This document shows, in pieces, positions 23,701 through 30,737 of a stretch of 34,683 bases of DNA. The stretch is from Rhodococcus triatomae BKS 15-14. Its GTDB lineage: Bacteria; Actinomycetota; Actinomycetes; Mycobacteriales; Mycobacteriaceae. The DNA is taken from the NCBI GenBank assembly GCA_000341795.1, contig AODO01000004.1:1-34683 (forward strand). The letters run 5' to 3'. A program made the translations under genes and the position numbers. Numbering within the stretch: the first letter of the stretch is position 1; the number at the start of each line of letters is the position of its first letter. Below the pieces are notes generated by a model. The model had not been told where the DNA came from. It made no database searches and saw only the letters and a program-made list of their open reading frames with translations.

Positions 23701-24716
23701 TCGACACCGAACGCCTCGCCACGTGGATGGACGGCATGGGACTGCCCGGCAAGGGCGCCCCACTCGAGGCCCGATTCCTCTCCGGGGGAACGCAGAACGA
23801 GATCTACGAGATCATCCGCGGCGACGACCGCTGCGTCATCCGGCTCCCACCCGCGCACGCACCCGCGAACCGTGACGAGGGCATCCTGCGCGAGTGGCGG
23901 ATCATCCAGGCGCTGGACGGCACCGACGTCCCGCACACCAAGGCGATCGCCGCCTGCGAGGACACGTCCGTACTCGGACGTCCCTTCTACCTGATGGGAT
24001 TCGTCGACGGCTGGTCCCCGATGGGCAACAAGCAATGGGTCGAACCGTTCACGTCGGACCATTCGCAGCGCGCCGGCCTCGCCTACCAGCTGGCCGAGGG
24101 CATCGCACTGCTCTCCCAGGTCGACTGGAAGGCCAGGGGACTGCACGATCTCGGGCGGCCCGACGGCTTCCACGAACGCCAGGTGGCGCGGTGGACCGGC
24201 TTCTTCGACCGCATCAAGGGTCGTGAACTCGACGGCATGGACGTCGCCACCCGATGGCTCCGGCAGCACCGGCCGCTCGACTTCGTTCCGGGAATCATGC
24301 ACGGCGACTATCAGTTCGCGAACGTGATGTTCTGCGACGGTGCACCGGCTCGGCTCGCCGCGATCGTCGACTGGGAGATGGGCACCGTCGGCGACCCGAA
24401 GCTCGACCTCGCCTGGATGGTGCAGAGCTGGCCCGAGGACACGAACTCTCCCGATGCCGCCACCGCCAGCTACGTCGACCTGCGCGGCATGCCGTCACGG
24501 TCGCAGCTCGTCGCGCACTACGCCGAGGTGTCGGGACGTCAGGTCGACGACCTCGACTACTACCTGGTGCTCGCGAAGTGGAAACTCGCGATCGTGCTCG
24601 AGCAGGGCTTCCAACGCGCGGGCGACGACCACAAGCTGCAGTCGTTCGGCGCGATCGTTCCCGAGTTGATGCGGTCCGCCGCGGAACTCGCCGAGTCGAG
24701 TGGATACAAGGGATGA
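23697..24716 (+). CDS. APH-family kinase coupled to acyl-CoA dehydrogenase
   Basis: A 339-residue phosphotransferase of the aminoglycoside/choline kinase fold, close in layout to the kinase domain of ACAD10/11. The phosphate loop region is FLSGGTQNEIYEI (28-39), the hinge region YLMGFVDG (98-105), the catalytic loop MHGDYQFANVMF with His202, Asp204 and Asn209, and the metal site Asp225 in IVDWEMGTVGDPKLDLAW. The GTG at 23697 overlaps the dehydrogenase stop (GTGA) and its own stop overlaps the hydratase start (ATGA), so the three enzymes are made together. The likely job is ATP-dependent phosphorylation of a hydroxyacyl-CoA so that the oxygen can leave as phosphate; this is inferred from known ACAD10/11 and LvaA/LvaC chemistry. 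Confidence 0.88.
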   Translation: MIDTERLATWMDGMGLPGKGAPLEARFLSGGTQNEIYEIIRGDDRCVIRLPPAHAPANRDEGILREWRIIQALDGTDVPHTKAIAACEDTSVLGRPFYLMGFVDGWSPMGNKQWVEPFTSDHSQRAGLAYQLAEGIALLSQVDWKARGLHDLGRPDGFHERQVARWTGFFDRIKGRELDGMDVATRWLRQHRPLDFVPGIMHGDYQFANVMFCDGAPARLAAIVDWEMGTVGDPKLDLAWMVQSWPEDTNSPDAATASYVDLRGMPSRSQLVAHYAEVSGRQVDDLDYYLVLAKWKLAIVLEQGFQRAGDDHKLQSFGAIVPELMRSAAELAESSGYKG

Positions 24717-25516
24717 GCGCGAACACGAACCACGAGAGCGTGACCACCGAGGGGCTGGCCGTCGAACGACGGGGCCCCGTGCTCGTCGTGCGTCTCGACA
24801 GACCGGAGTCACGGAACGCGCTGACCGGCACGATGATCCGGGGCATCGGCGCGGCGGTCCTGCGTGCGGAAGCCGATACCGAGATCCGGGCGATCGTCCT
24901 CACCGGTACGGGCGACCGCGCCTTCTGCTCCGGTATGGACCTGCGCGCCTTCGCCGACGGCGAGGACGTCGGCTACGGCAGCGACCCGCACACCGCCGCG
25001 TACCTGCGCCTCGGTCGCGGCGAGGTACCGATACCGGTCGTCGGCGCCGCGAACGGCACCGCCATCGGGGGCGGGCTGGAACTGCTGCTCGCCTGCGACA
25101 TCATCGTGGCCTCGTCCGCGGCGGTGTTCGGATTCCCCGAGGTCAAGCGAGGACTGTTCCCCGGCGGCGGAGGTACGTTCATCGGCACCCGGATCCCGCT
25201 CGGGGCGGCTCTGGAGATGACGTTGACCGGTGACACGATCACCGCGCAACGCGGATACGAACTGGGACTGCTGAACGCGGTCGTCGAACCGGATGCCGTC
25301 CTGGACACCGCGATCGGCTACGCGGAGCGGATCGCCGCGAACGCACCCCTCGGCCTGGCAGCGTGCAAGGAACTCGCCCGGCTCGCGGTCGCACAGCCCG
25401 AGCACGCCGACAAGCGGCTCGGGGAATGGCAGTCGGTGGTCTTCACCAGTGCGGACGCCAGGGAGGGTGCCACCGCGTTCATCGAGAAGCGCCCGCCGGT
25501 CTGGACCGGACGGTGA
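24713..25516 (+). CDS. Enoyl-CoA hydratase/isomerase
   Basis: A 267-residue crotonase-family enzyme that hydrates 2-enoyl-CoA to 3-hydroxyacyl-CoA. The oxyanion-hole segments are AFCSGMDLRAF (70-80) and GTAIGGGLELLLACD (115-129). Both catalytic acids of true hydratases are present: Glu123 (GGGLEL) and Glu143 (FPEVKRG). The ATG at 24713 overlaps the kinase stop. Its position after dehydrogenase and kinase fits a β-oxidation step on the enoyl-CoA they produce. Confidence 0.93.
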   Translation: MSANTNHESVTTEGLAVERRGPVLVVRLDRPESRNALTGTMIRGIGAAVLRAEADTEIRAIVLTGTGDRAFCSGMDLRAFADGEDVGYGSDPHTAAYLRLGRGEVPIPVVGAANGTAIGGGLELLLACDIIVASSAAVFGFPEVKRGLFPGGGGTFIGTRIPLGAALEMTLTGDTITAQRGYELGLLNAVVEPDAVLDTAIGYAERIAANAPLGLAACKELARLAVAQPEHADKRLGEWQSVVFTSADAREGATAFIEKRPPVWTGR

Positions 25517-25520
25517 CCTG

Positions 25521-26516
25521 ATGCGCGCCGTCGTGTGCCCGGAGTACGGGCCGCCGGAGGTGCTGCGCATCGAGGAACGTCCGTCACCGGTACCCGGCGC
25601 AGGCCAGGTTCGGGTGCGGGTTCGCGCCGCCGCCGTGAACTTCCCGGATGTGCTGCTCGTCGGCGGCCGCTACCAGATCCGGGTGCCCCCACCGTTCGTG
25701 CCGGGCAGCGAGTACTCGGGCGTCGTCGTCGAGGTCGGTGACGCGGTCGACGACCTGACGATCGGCGATCTCGTCACCTTCACCGGGCTGGTCGGAGCAT
25801 TCGCCGAGGAAGTCGTCGCGGACGTCACGAAGCTGACAGCCATCCCCACCGGAGTCGATCCGCGGGTGGCGGCGGCGTTCGGTGTCGCACACCGGACCGC
25901 ATTCCACACCCTGCGGTCGGTGGCCCGGGTGTGCGCGGGCGACGAGCTGATCGTGCTGGGTGCGGGCGGCGGCGTCGGACTGGCCACCGTCCAGCTCGCG
26001 GTCGCGCTCGGCGCGTCGGTCACGGCGGTGGCGTCGTCCGCGGAGAAGCTCGCGGTCGCCGCGTCGTACGGCGCCACGCACCTTGTCGATCACCGCGGCG
26101 GCAACCTCCGCGACGCGCTGCGGGACGCGCTGCCCGACGGCGCACACGCCGTGATCGATCCCGTCGGGGGCGTCCTCGCCGAGCCCGCCCTGCGCGCGCT
26201 GCGGCGTGGAGGCCGCTTCGTCACCGTCGGCTACGCGTCGGGTGTGATCCCGGCGATCCCGTTGAACCTCGTCCTGGTCAAGGGGATTCACATTCTCGGA
26301 TTCCAGTTCCAAGACATTGCTCTCGACGAGTACACCCGAAACGAGCACGAACTGGCGGATCTGCTGGTGTCCGGTCGCGTCCGGCCGCACATCGGTGCGA
26401 CCTTCCCTCTCGACAAGGTGACGGACGCACTGCGCCACGTGGGGGAAGGCCGCGCGATCGGCAAGGTACTGCTCGACATCACATCGGACACGGAGGACCA
26501 CCCATGGAACGACTGA
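25521..26516 (+). CDS. Zinc-free quinone oxidoreductase/enoyl reductase (MDR family)
   Basis: A 331-residue medium-chain reductase of the NADPH:quinone oxidoreductase type. The N-terminal GroES-like domain includes AAAVNFPDVLLVGGRYQ (37-52) and PGSEYSGVVVEVG (61-73). The zinc-binding cysteines of alcohol dehydrogenases are absent. The NADPH-binding loop GAGGGVGLATVQLA is at 147-160. It starts 4 bp after the hydratase stop and overlaps the following SDR by 13 bp. It probably reduces a C=C bond conjugated to a carbonyl, or a quinone; the substrate is unknown. Confidence 0.92.
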   Translation: MRAVVCPEYGPPEVLRIEERPSPVPGAGQVRVRVRAAAVNFPDVLLVGGRYQIRVPPPFVPGSEYSGVVVEVGDAVDDLTIGDLVTFTGLVGAFAEEVVADVTKLTAIPTGVDPRVAAAFGVAHRTAFHTLRSVARVCAGDELIVLGAGGGVGLATVQLAVALGASVTAVASSAEKLAVAASYGATHLVDHRGGNLRDALRDALPDGAHAVIDPVGGVLAEPALRALRRGGRFVTVGYASGVIPAIPLNLVLVKGIHILGFQFQDIALDEYTRNEHELADLLVSGRVRPHIGATFPLDKVTDALRHVGEGRAIGKVLLDITSDTEDHPWND

Positions 26517-27265
26517 CAGGCAGAGTTGTCCTCGTGGCAGGGGCAGCGACCGGCCTCGGCGCCGACTCGGCCCACCGGTTGGCGCGAGAAGGCGCCCGCA
26601 TCGTCGTCGGCGACATCGACGGTGACGGTGCGAAGCGCACCGCGGACACGATCACGGCTTCGGGCGGTGACGCGATCGCCGTGCAGTTCGACATCGCGGA
26701 CGACGACTCCGTGCGGAGTCTCGTCTCGACGGCGGTCACGTCGTACGGCGGGCTGGACGCCGTCCACGTGAACGCCGGTGACATGGTGTCGGTTCGGAGG
26801 GACACCGATGTCGTCGACATCGACCTGGACGTGTGGGACCGAACGGTGGCGGTGAACCTGCGTGGGCACATGCTCGTCACCCGTCACTGTGTGCCGGAGC
26901 TGGTGGCGCGCGGCGGCGGCGCGATCGTGTACACCTCGTCGATCGCGTCGTTCACCGGCGAACCGCAGCGGCCCGCCTACTCCGCGACCAAGGCGGGCAT
27001 CAACGCTCTCGCCCGGCACGTCGCATCGCGCTGGGGGCGTGACGGAATCCGCGCAAACGCCGTCACCCCGGGACTGATCCTGACCGACGAGATCCGGAAC
27101 GGACTACCTGCAGAAAGGCTCGACGCCATGCTGGCCCGGACCAGGAGCACCCGTCTCGGGCACCCGGGCGACGTGTCGGGGATGGTCGCCTACCTGATGT
27201 CCGACGAGGGTGCATGGATCAACGGACAGGTCGTCAACATCGACGGTGGAACCGTGTTGCGCTGA
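26504..27265 (+). CDS. Short-chain dehydrogenase/reductase (end of the ACAD operon)
   Basis: A 253-residue classical SDR. The cofactor loop GAATGLG is at 13-19, an acidic residue after β2 (VGDIDGD) indicates NAD(H) preference, and catalytic Ser145/146 (YTSSIAS) and Tyr159/Lys163 (YSATK) are present. The usual NNAG structural motif is VNAGD here. It closes the five-gene rightward unit and ends 36 bp before the convergent TetR stop; nothing terminator-like was seen in that gap. Likely a 3-hydroxyacyl-CoA or ring-alcohol dehydrogenase, by context. Confidence 0.92.
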   Translation: MERLTGRVVLVAGAATGLGADSAHRLAREGARIVVGDIDGDGAKRTADTITASGGDAIAVQFDIADDDSVRSLVSTAVTSYGGLDAVHVNAGDMVSVRRDTDVVDIDLDVWDRTVAVNLRGHMLVTRHCVPELVARGGGAIVYTSSIASFTGEPQRPAYSATKAGINALARHVASRWGRDGIRANAVTPGLILTDEIRNGLPAERLDAMLARTRSTRLGHPGDVSGMVAYLMSDEGAWINGQVVNIDGGTVLR

Positions 27266-27301
27266 GGGCGGCGCCGCACCCGAACGACCCGATCCGGCCG
27301 C

Positions 27302-27892
27302 TCATCCCTCCAGGGTGGAGTGATATCCGGTCGTGAGCCAGTAGACCGTGCGGTCGATCGTCGGCATGATGTCGGTGATCGCGATCTGTCCGTCTCGGAA
27401 ACGCCCGACCAGTCCGTAGACGAGGGCGGAGAGAATCGCCTCCAGCTCCGCGACGAACACCGGATCCACGTCGGCGAGAACGGCCATGCCGACGGGGACG
27501 ACGACGTCGAAACCCCGAACGGAGAGGTTCTCGCCGCCGGGTGCGGTTCGGACGTGGAAGAACGCGACGAGCATCTCGGGGCTCTTCTCCCACGGTTCGA
27601 AGATCGCCCGGAACACCCGCATCATCGCGGGGTGCAGTGGCTCGCCCGGTTCCCGTGCGCGAACGGAGATGGCCGTGTGGTTCTCCTCCATCCAGCACGC
27701 GAGCGCAGCGAGGATCAGCTCCTCCCGGGTGGCGTATCGCTTGTAGATCGTCGCCAGTGAGGTCCGGGACCGGCGCGCGACCTCGCGCAGTTGCACCCCC
27801 TCGTAGCCGTCGGTCTCGAGGATCTCGATGACCGTGTCGAGGATCCGGTCACGTGCCTGGTCGGCGCTGCCCGCAGGCTCGACGTTGCTCAT
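27302..27892 (-). CDS. TetR-family regulator of the P450/mycofactocin-SDR cluster
   Basis: A 196-residue TetR-type repressor. The helix-turn-helix is at about 31-52 (EGVQLREVARRSRTSLATIYKR), followed by YATREELILAAL. The ligand domain holds FHVRTAPGGENLSVRGFDVVVP. It is divergent from the broken P450 gene across a 95-bp region with two GTAAC-N3-GTTAC palindromes; the same pair recurs before the SDR at 29068, so this protein is the obvious candidate to bind all four sites. A general resemblance to regulators of steroid or terpenoid catabolism is an impression, not shown. Confidence 0.88.
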   Translation of the reverse strand: MSNVEPAGSADQARDRILDTVIEILETDGYEGVQLREVARRSRTSLATIYKRYATREELILAALACWMEENHTAISVRAREPGEPLHPAMMRVFRAIFEPWEKSPEMLVAFFHVRTAPGGENLSVRGFDVVVPVGMAVLADVDPVFVAELEAILSALVYGLVGRFRDGQIAITDIMPTIDRTVYWLTTGYHSTLEG

Positions 27893-27904
27893 TTCCCGAT
27901 TTCC

Positions 27905-27953
27905 TTGCCGCCGGTGGGTAACGCAGTTACCGTGTCGCCAGTAACAGCGTTAC
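27905..27953 (+). promoter_or_regulatory. Promoter with tandem GTAAC-N3-GTTAC operators (P450 remnant/TetR)
   Basis: TTGCCG (27905-27910), 17 bp, TACCGT (27928-27933). A perfect palindrome GGTAAC-GCA-GTTACC (27917-27931) covers the spacer and -10, and a second, GTAAC-AGC-GTTAC (27941-27953), covers the expected transcript start. Centres are 23 bp apart. The architecture is copied at 28979-29026. Confidence 0.72.
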
Positions 27954-27987
27954 GCAGCTTACATGTGCACCGAAAGGCCGGTGGGCC

Positions 27988-28959
27988 ATGGCCGACCTCA
28001 CGTGGCTGGACTACTTCTCGGACGGAGAGGTCACGCAGGATCCGTACGAGTATTTCGATCACCTCCGCAGCCTCAGTCCGGTTCTCCGTGAACCCCACCA
28101 CGGCGTCGTGGTGGTGACCGGACACCGCGAAGTGCTCGACGGGTTCACGAGAACCGTCCCAACGCCTGCTGCGACCACGATGTGCGGACGGATCCCGGAA
28201 GCTGCGTCGAGGCAGCCGCGTCGCCCGTCACACCCGCCGCTCGCCCGCGCGCAGCCGGACGCTCACGCCGACTCCATGCGAGCACTGGCGGACCGGGTCG
28301 TCGACGACTTCGTCGACAACGGCCGCTGCGACTTCGTGTCCGAGTACGCGATGCCGCTCGCGACGCGGGCGGTCGAGACCCTGCTCGGCGACCCCACCCG
28401 TGACCGGGTTGCCGCCGCGGCGGTCGCGAACCACGACACGGTTCGGGACACCGTCGCGAACCTGCTCGGCACCGCGGTGCGGATACTCGCCGAGAATCCG
28501 GGGTTCGCGGAGGCCCTCCGCCACGACCGCAGCCTGATAGACCCCTTCGTGGAGGAGACACTCCGCTTCGACGGCCCCACCAAGGTCGCGTTTCGCATCG
28601 CCGACCGGCCGACGAGCATCGGGAACCACGATCTTGCCGCAGGCACCGTCGTGATGCTCGTCCTCGCCGCGGCCAATCGAGATCCGCGTAAGTTCGTCGA
28701 CCCGAGCACTTTCCGACTCGACCGGACCAACGTCGGCGACCACGTCTCCTTCGGGCAGGGGACGCGCGCCTGCACGGGTGCGCCGCTGATCCGCACGGCG
28801 GCACGTGTCACGCTCGACCGACTGCTCGACCGGATGCGGGACATCCGCATCCGCGAACGAGCCCACGGACCGGCGAGCGACCGCATGTACGTGTACGAAC
28901 CGACCTTCCTGCTCCGTGGACTCGTCGAACTCCACATCGAGTTCACTCCCGTGCGCTGA
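27988..28959 (+). pseudogene. Degenerate cytochrome P450 (internal deletions and frameshift)
   Basis: An open 323-codon frame clearly related to the intact 423-residue P450 at 32461. Residues 1-55 and the C-terminal half align closely (haem loop FGQGTRACTG with Cys262, K-helix EETLR), but about 32 residues are missing after 55 and about 69 between LLGDP (132-136) and the I-helix, whose AGxET motif is lost (VANHDTV). Between 28226 and 28273 another frame encodes HTR-x8-LTP, exactly the C-helix pattern of the intact copy (DHTR-x8-LTP), so the open frame survives through a frameshift near 28275. Substrate-binding helices are gone; an active enzyme is unlikely. Its promoter and operators are intact. 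Confidence 0.78.
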
Positions 28960-28978
28960 AAGTTCCTCTCGAAATCTG

Positions 28979-29026
28979 TTGCCGGAGGGCGATAACGCGG
29001 TTACCGTATTTGAGTAACGTCGTTAC
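28979..29026 (+). promoter_or_regulatory. Second promoter with tandem GTAAC-N3-GTTAC operators
   Basis: TTGCCG (28979-28984), 17 bp, TACCGT (29002-29007): the same hexamers and spacing as at 27905. The palindrome GATAAC-GCG-GTTACC (28991-29005, one mismatch) overlaps the -10, and GTAAC-GTC-GTTAC (29014-29026) lies at the start point. Centres are 22 bp apart. It should drive the operon from 29068 to 34632. Confidence 0.75.
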
Positions 29027-29067
29027 CGTAGCCGGCACTCACGGCCGGCCCAACCAAGCGAGGATCG

Positions 29068-29898
29068 ATGGGCACTCTGGACGGCAAGGTCGCGTTCATC
29101 ACCGGAGCAGCACGAGGGCAGGGCCGCAGCCATGCCGTTCGGTTGGCGACGGACGGCGCCGACATCATCGGCGTCGACATCTGCGCCGACATCGCAGCCA
29201 ACGGCTACCCGATGGCATCGCGGGAAGAACTGGACGAGACCGTCGCGCTCGTGGAGGCGAAGGGGCGCCGCATGATCGGCACCGTCGCCGATGTCCGCGA
29301 CTTCCACCAACTGCAGACCGCACTCGACGCCGGCGTCGCCGAGCTCGGTCGCCTCGACATCGTCCTGGCGAACGCAGGCATCGCCCCGATGTCCTTCGAG
29401 GAGATTCCCGTCGAGAAGGAGCTCGAACACTGGAACGCCGTCGTCGAGGTCAACATGAACGGCGCCTTCCACACGGCCCGCGCCGCCATTCCCCACCTCG
29501 TCGCCGGCGGCGACGGCGGGTCGATCATCTTCACGAGTTCCACTGCGGGCCTGCGTGGATTCGGCGGGATGCAGGGCGGCGGACTCGGCTACGCAGCATC
29601 CAAGCACGGCATCGTCGGACTCATGCGCGCACTCGCGAATGCACTGGCCCCCTACAGCATTCGCGTCAACACGGTTCATCCGACAGCGGTGAACACGATG
29701 ATGGCGGTGAACCCCGAGATGACGGAGTGGGTTCAGAACAACCCCGGCAACGGACCACACCTCGAGAACCCCATGCCGGTCGCGCTCCTCGAACCCGAGG
29801 ACATCTCCTCGGCCGTCGCCTTCCTCGTTTCCGAGGAAGCCAAGTACATCACCGGCGTCACGATGCCGGTCGATGCCGGCTTCTGCAACAAGCTCTGA
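29068..29898 (+). CDS. Mycofactocin-coupled-type short-chain dehydrogenase
   Basis: A 276-residue SDR of the mycofactocin-associated subfamily (carveol dehydrogenase-like). These keep NAD tightly bound and pass electrons to the peptide-derived cofactor mycofactocin. Diagnostic features are TGAARGQGRSHAVRLA (12-27), VDIC followed by an insertion of roughly 15 residues, ANAG (101-104), Ser158, and Tyr175/Lys179 (YAASK). It is the first gene after a well-defined promoter. It should oxidise the alcohol made by the P450; mycofactocin biosynthesis genes are not in this window. A paralogue lies at 33793. Confidence 0.92.
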   Translation: MGTLDGKVAFITGAARGQGRSHAVRLATDGADIIGVDICADIAANGYPMASREELDETVALVEAKGRRMIGTVADVRDFHQLQTALDAGVAELGRLDIVLANAGIAPMSFEEIPVEKELEHWNAVVEVNMNGAFHTARAAIPHLVAGGDGGSIIFTSSTAGLRGFGGMQGGGLGYAASKHGIVGLMRALANALAPYSIRVNTVHPTAVNTMMAVNPEMTEWVQNNPGNGPHLENPMPVALLEPEDISSAVAFLVSEEAKYITGVTMPVDAGFCNKL

Positions 29899-29911
29899 GA
29901 AGGAGTCCTCC

Positions 29912-30727
29912 ATGACGGCAGTCGAAGCCGAACGGAGCAGGCGCGGACGGCGGGAGTTCGCCCACGTCATGACGTTCGATCCCCCCGACGACACCACCCC
30001 GTCCACATCGGCCGGGCTGATCGATTTCGTGTTCGCCGAAGTCTGGTCCCGGCCGGGGCTGAGCAGGCGAGATCGAAGGTTCGTCACACTTCCGTGTGTC
30101 GCAGCGGCCGATGCGGACGGCCCGCTCTGCGACCACGTCTACGCCGCCCTGAACAGCGGCGACCTCACCATCACCGAAATGCGGGAAACCGTACTCCACT
30201 TCGCCGTCTACTCCGGCTGGCCCAAGGCATCTCGCTTCAGCTCCGTGGTCGAGACACAGTGGAAGCGCATCCACGACGAGCGCGGCGACGCCGTCCCCCC
30301 TGCGAATCCTCTTCTTCCTCTCACCACCCCGAGCGATCCCGAGAGCCGGCTGGAGGCGGGCGAGCAGTCGTTCCGTGACGTCAACTGCGTTCCGTTCGTA
30401 CCGACACGCGACAACCCGTACTCGGGTGCGGGAATTCTGAACTTCGTCTTCGGCGAGATGTGGCTCCGCCCCGGGCTCGGCATGAAGGAGCGTCGCCTCG
30501 TCACCGTGGCATGCGTCGCATTCCAGGACGCTCCCGTCCCGATCATGAACCACGTCTACGCGGCGCTCAAGAGCCGCGACGTGTCCTTCGACGAGATGGA
30601 CGAGGTCACATTGCATTTCGCGGCGTACTACGGGTGGCCGAAGGCGTCTCACCTCGGTCAGCACGTCGATCAGCAGAAGGAGCGCGTCCGGAACGAGTGG
30701 CGCGCCGAGAACACCACCGAAGGGTGA
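29912..30727 (+). CDS. Tandem carboxymuconolactone decarboxylase-like (CMD/AhpD fold) protein
   Basis: A 271-residue protein with two copies of one domain about 140 residues apart. Copy one has EVWSRPGLSRRDRRFVTLPCVA (43-64), HVYAAL and FAVYSGWPKAS; copy two has EMWLRPGLGMKERRLVTVACVA (182-203), HVYAAL and FAAYYGWPKAS. The fold is that of γ-carboxymuconolactone decarboxylase/AhpD. The redox CxxC of AhpD is absent, so peroxidase activity is unlikely. The start at 29912 has AAGGAG upstream. It sits between a mycofactocin-type SDR and an ALDH. It may be a lyase, decarboxylase or scaffold for the pathway intermediate; the actual reaction is unknown. Confidence 0.85.
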   Translation: MTAVEAERSRRGRREFAHVMTFDPPDDTTPSTSAGLIDFVFAEVWSRPGLSRRDRRFVTLPCVAAADADGPLCDHVYAALNSGDLTITEMRETVLHFAVYSGWPKASRFSSVVETQWKRIHDERGDAVPPANPLLPLTTPSDPESRLEAGEQSFRDVNCVPFVPTRDNPYSGAGILNFVFGEMWLRPGLGMKERRLVTVACVAFQDAPVPIMNHVYAALKSRDVSFDEMDEVTLHFAAYYGWPKASHLGQHVDQQKERVRNEWRAENTTEG

Positions 30728-30737
30728 GGCACCCGCC

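Noticed and set aside
21022-23763. 913-codon minus-strand frame suggesting a giant SDR fusion
   Set aside because: Only the last 278 codons are an SDR. The rest is antisense to the acyl-CoA dehydrogenase, crosses the operator region and VOC gene in another frame, and has no family motif.
19142-24716. Antibiotic resistance by aminoglycoside phosphotransferases
   Set aside because: Both kinases have the APH catalytic loop, but they are embedded and translationally coupled in acyl-CoA catabolic operons. The fold is shared by many metabolic kinases.
24254-27265. Apparent N-terminal extensions of the hydratase, quinone oxidoreductase and SDR genes
   Set aside because: The extra residues are Arg-rich shadows of the preceding genes. 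ATG starts at 24713, 25521 and 26504 overlap or abut the upstream stops and begin the families' normal N-termini.
27988-28959. A functional short P450
   Set aside because: Missing blocks correspond to essential helices, the oxygen-activating I-helix motif is lost, and an internal segment matches the intact paralogue only in another frame.
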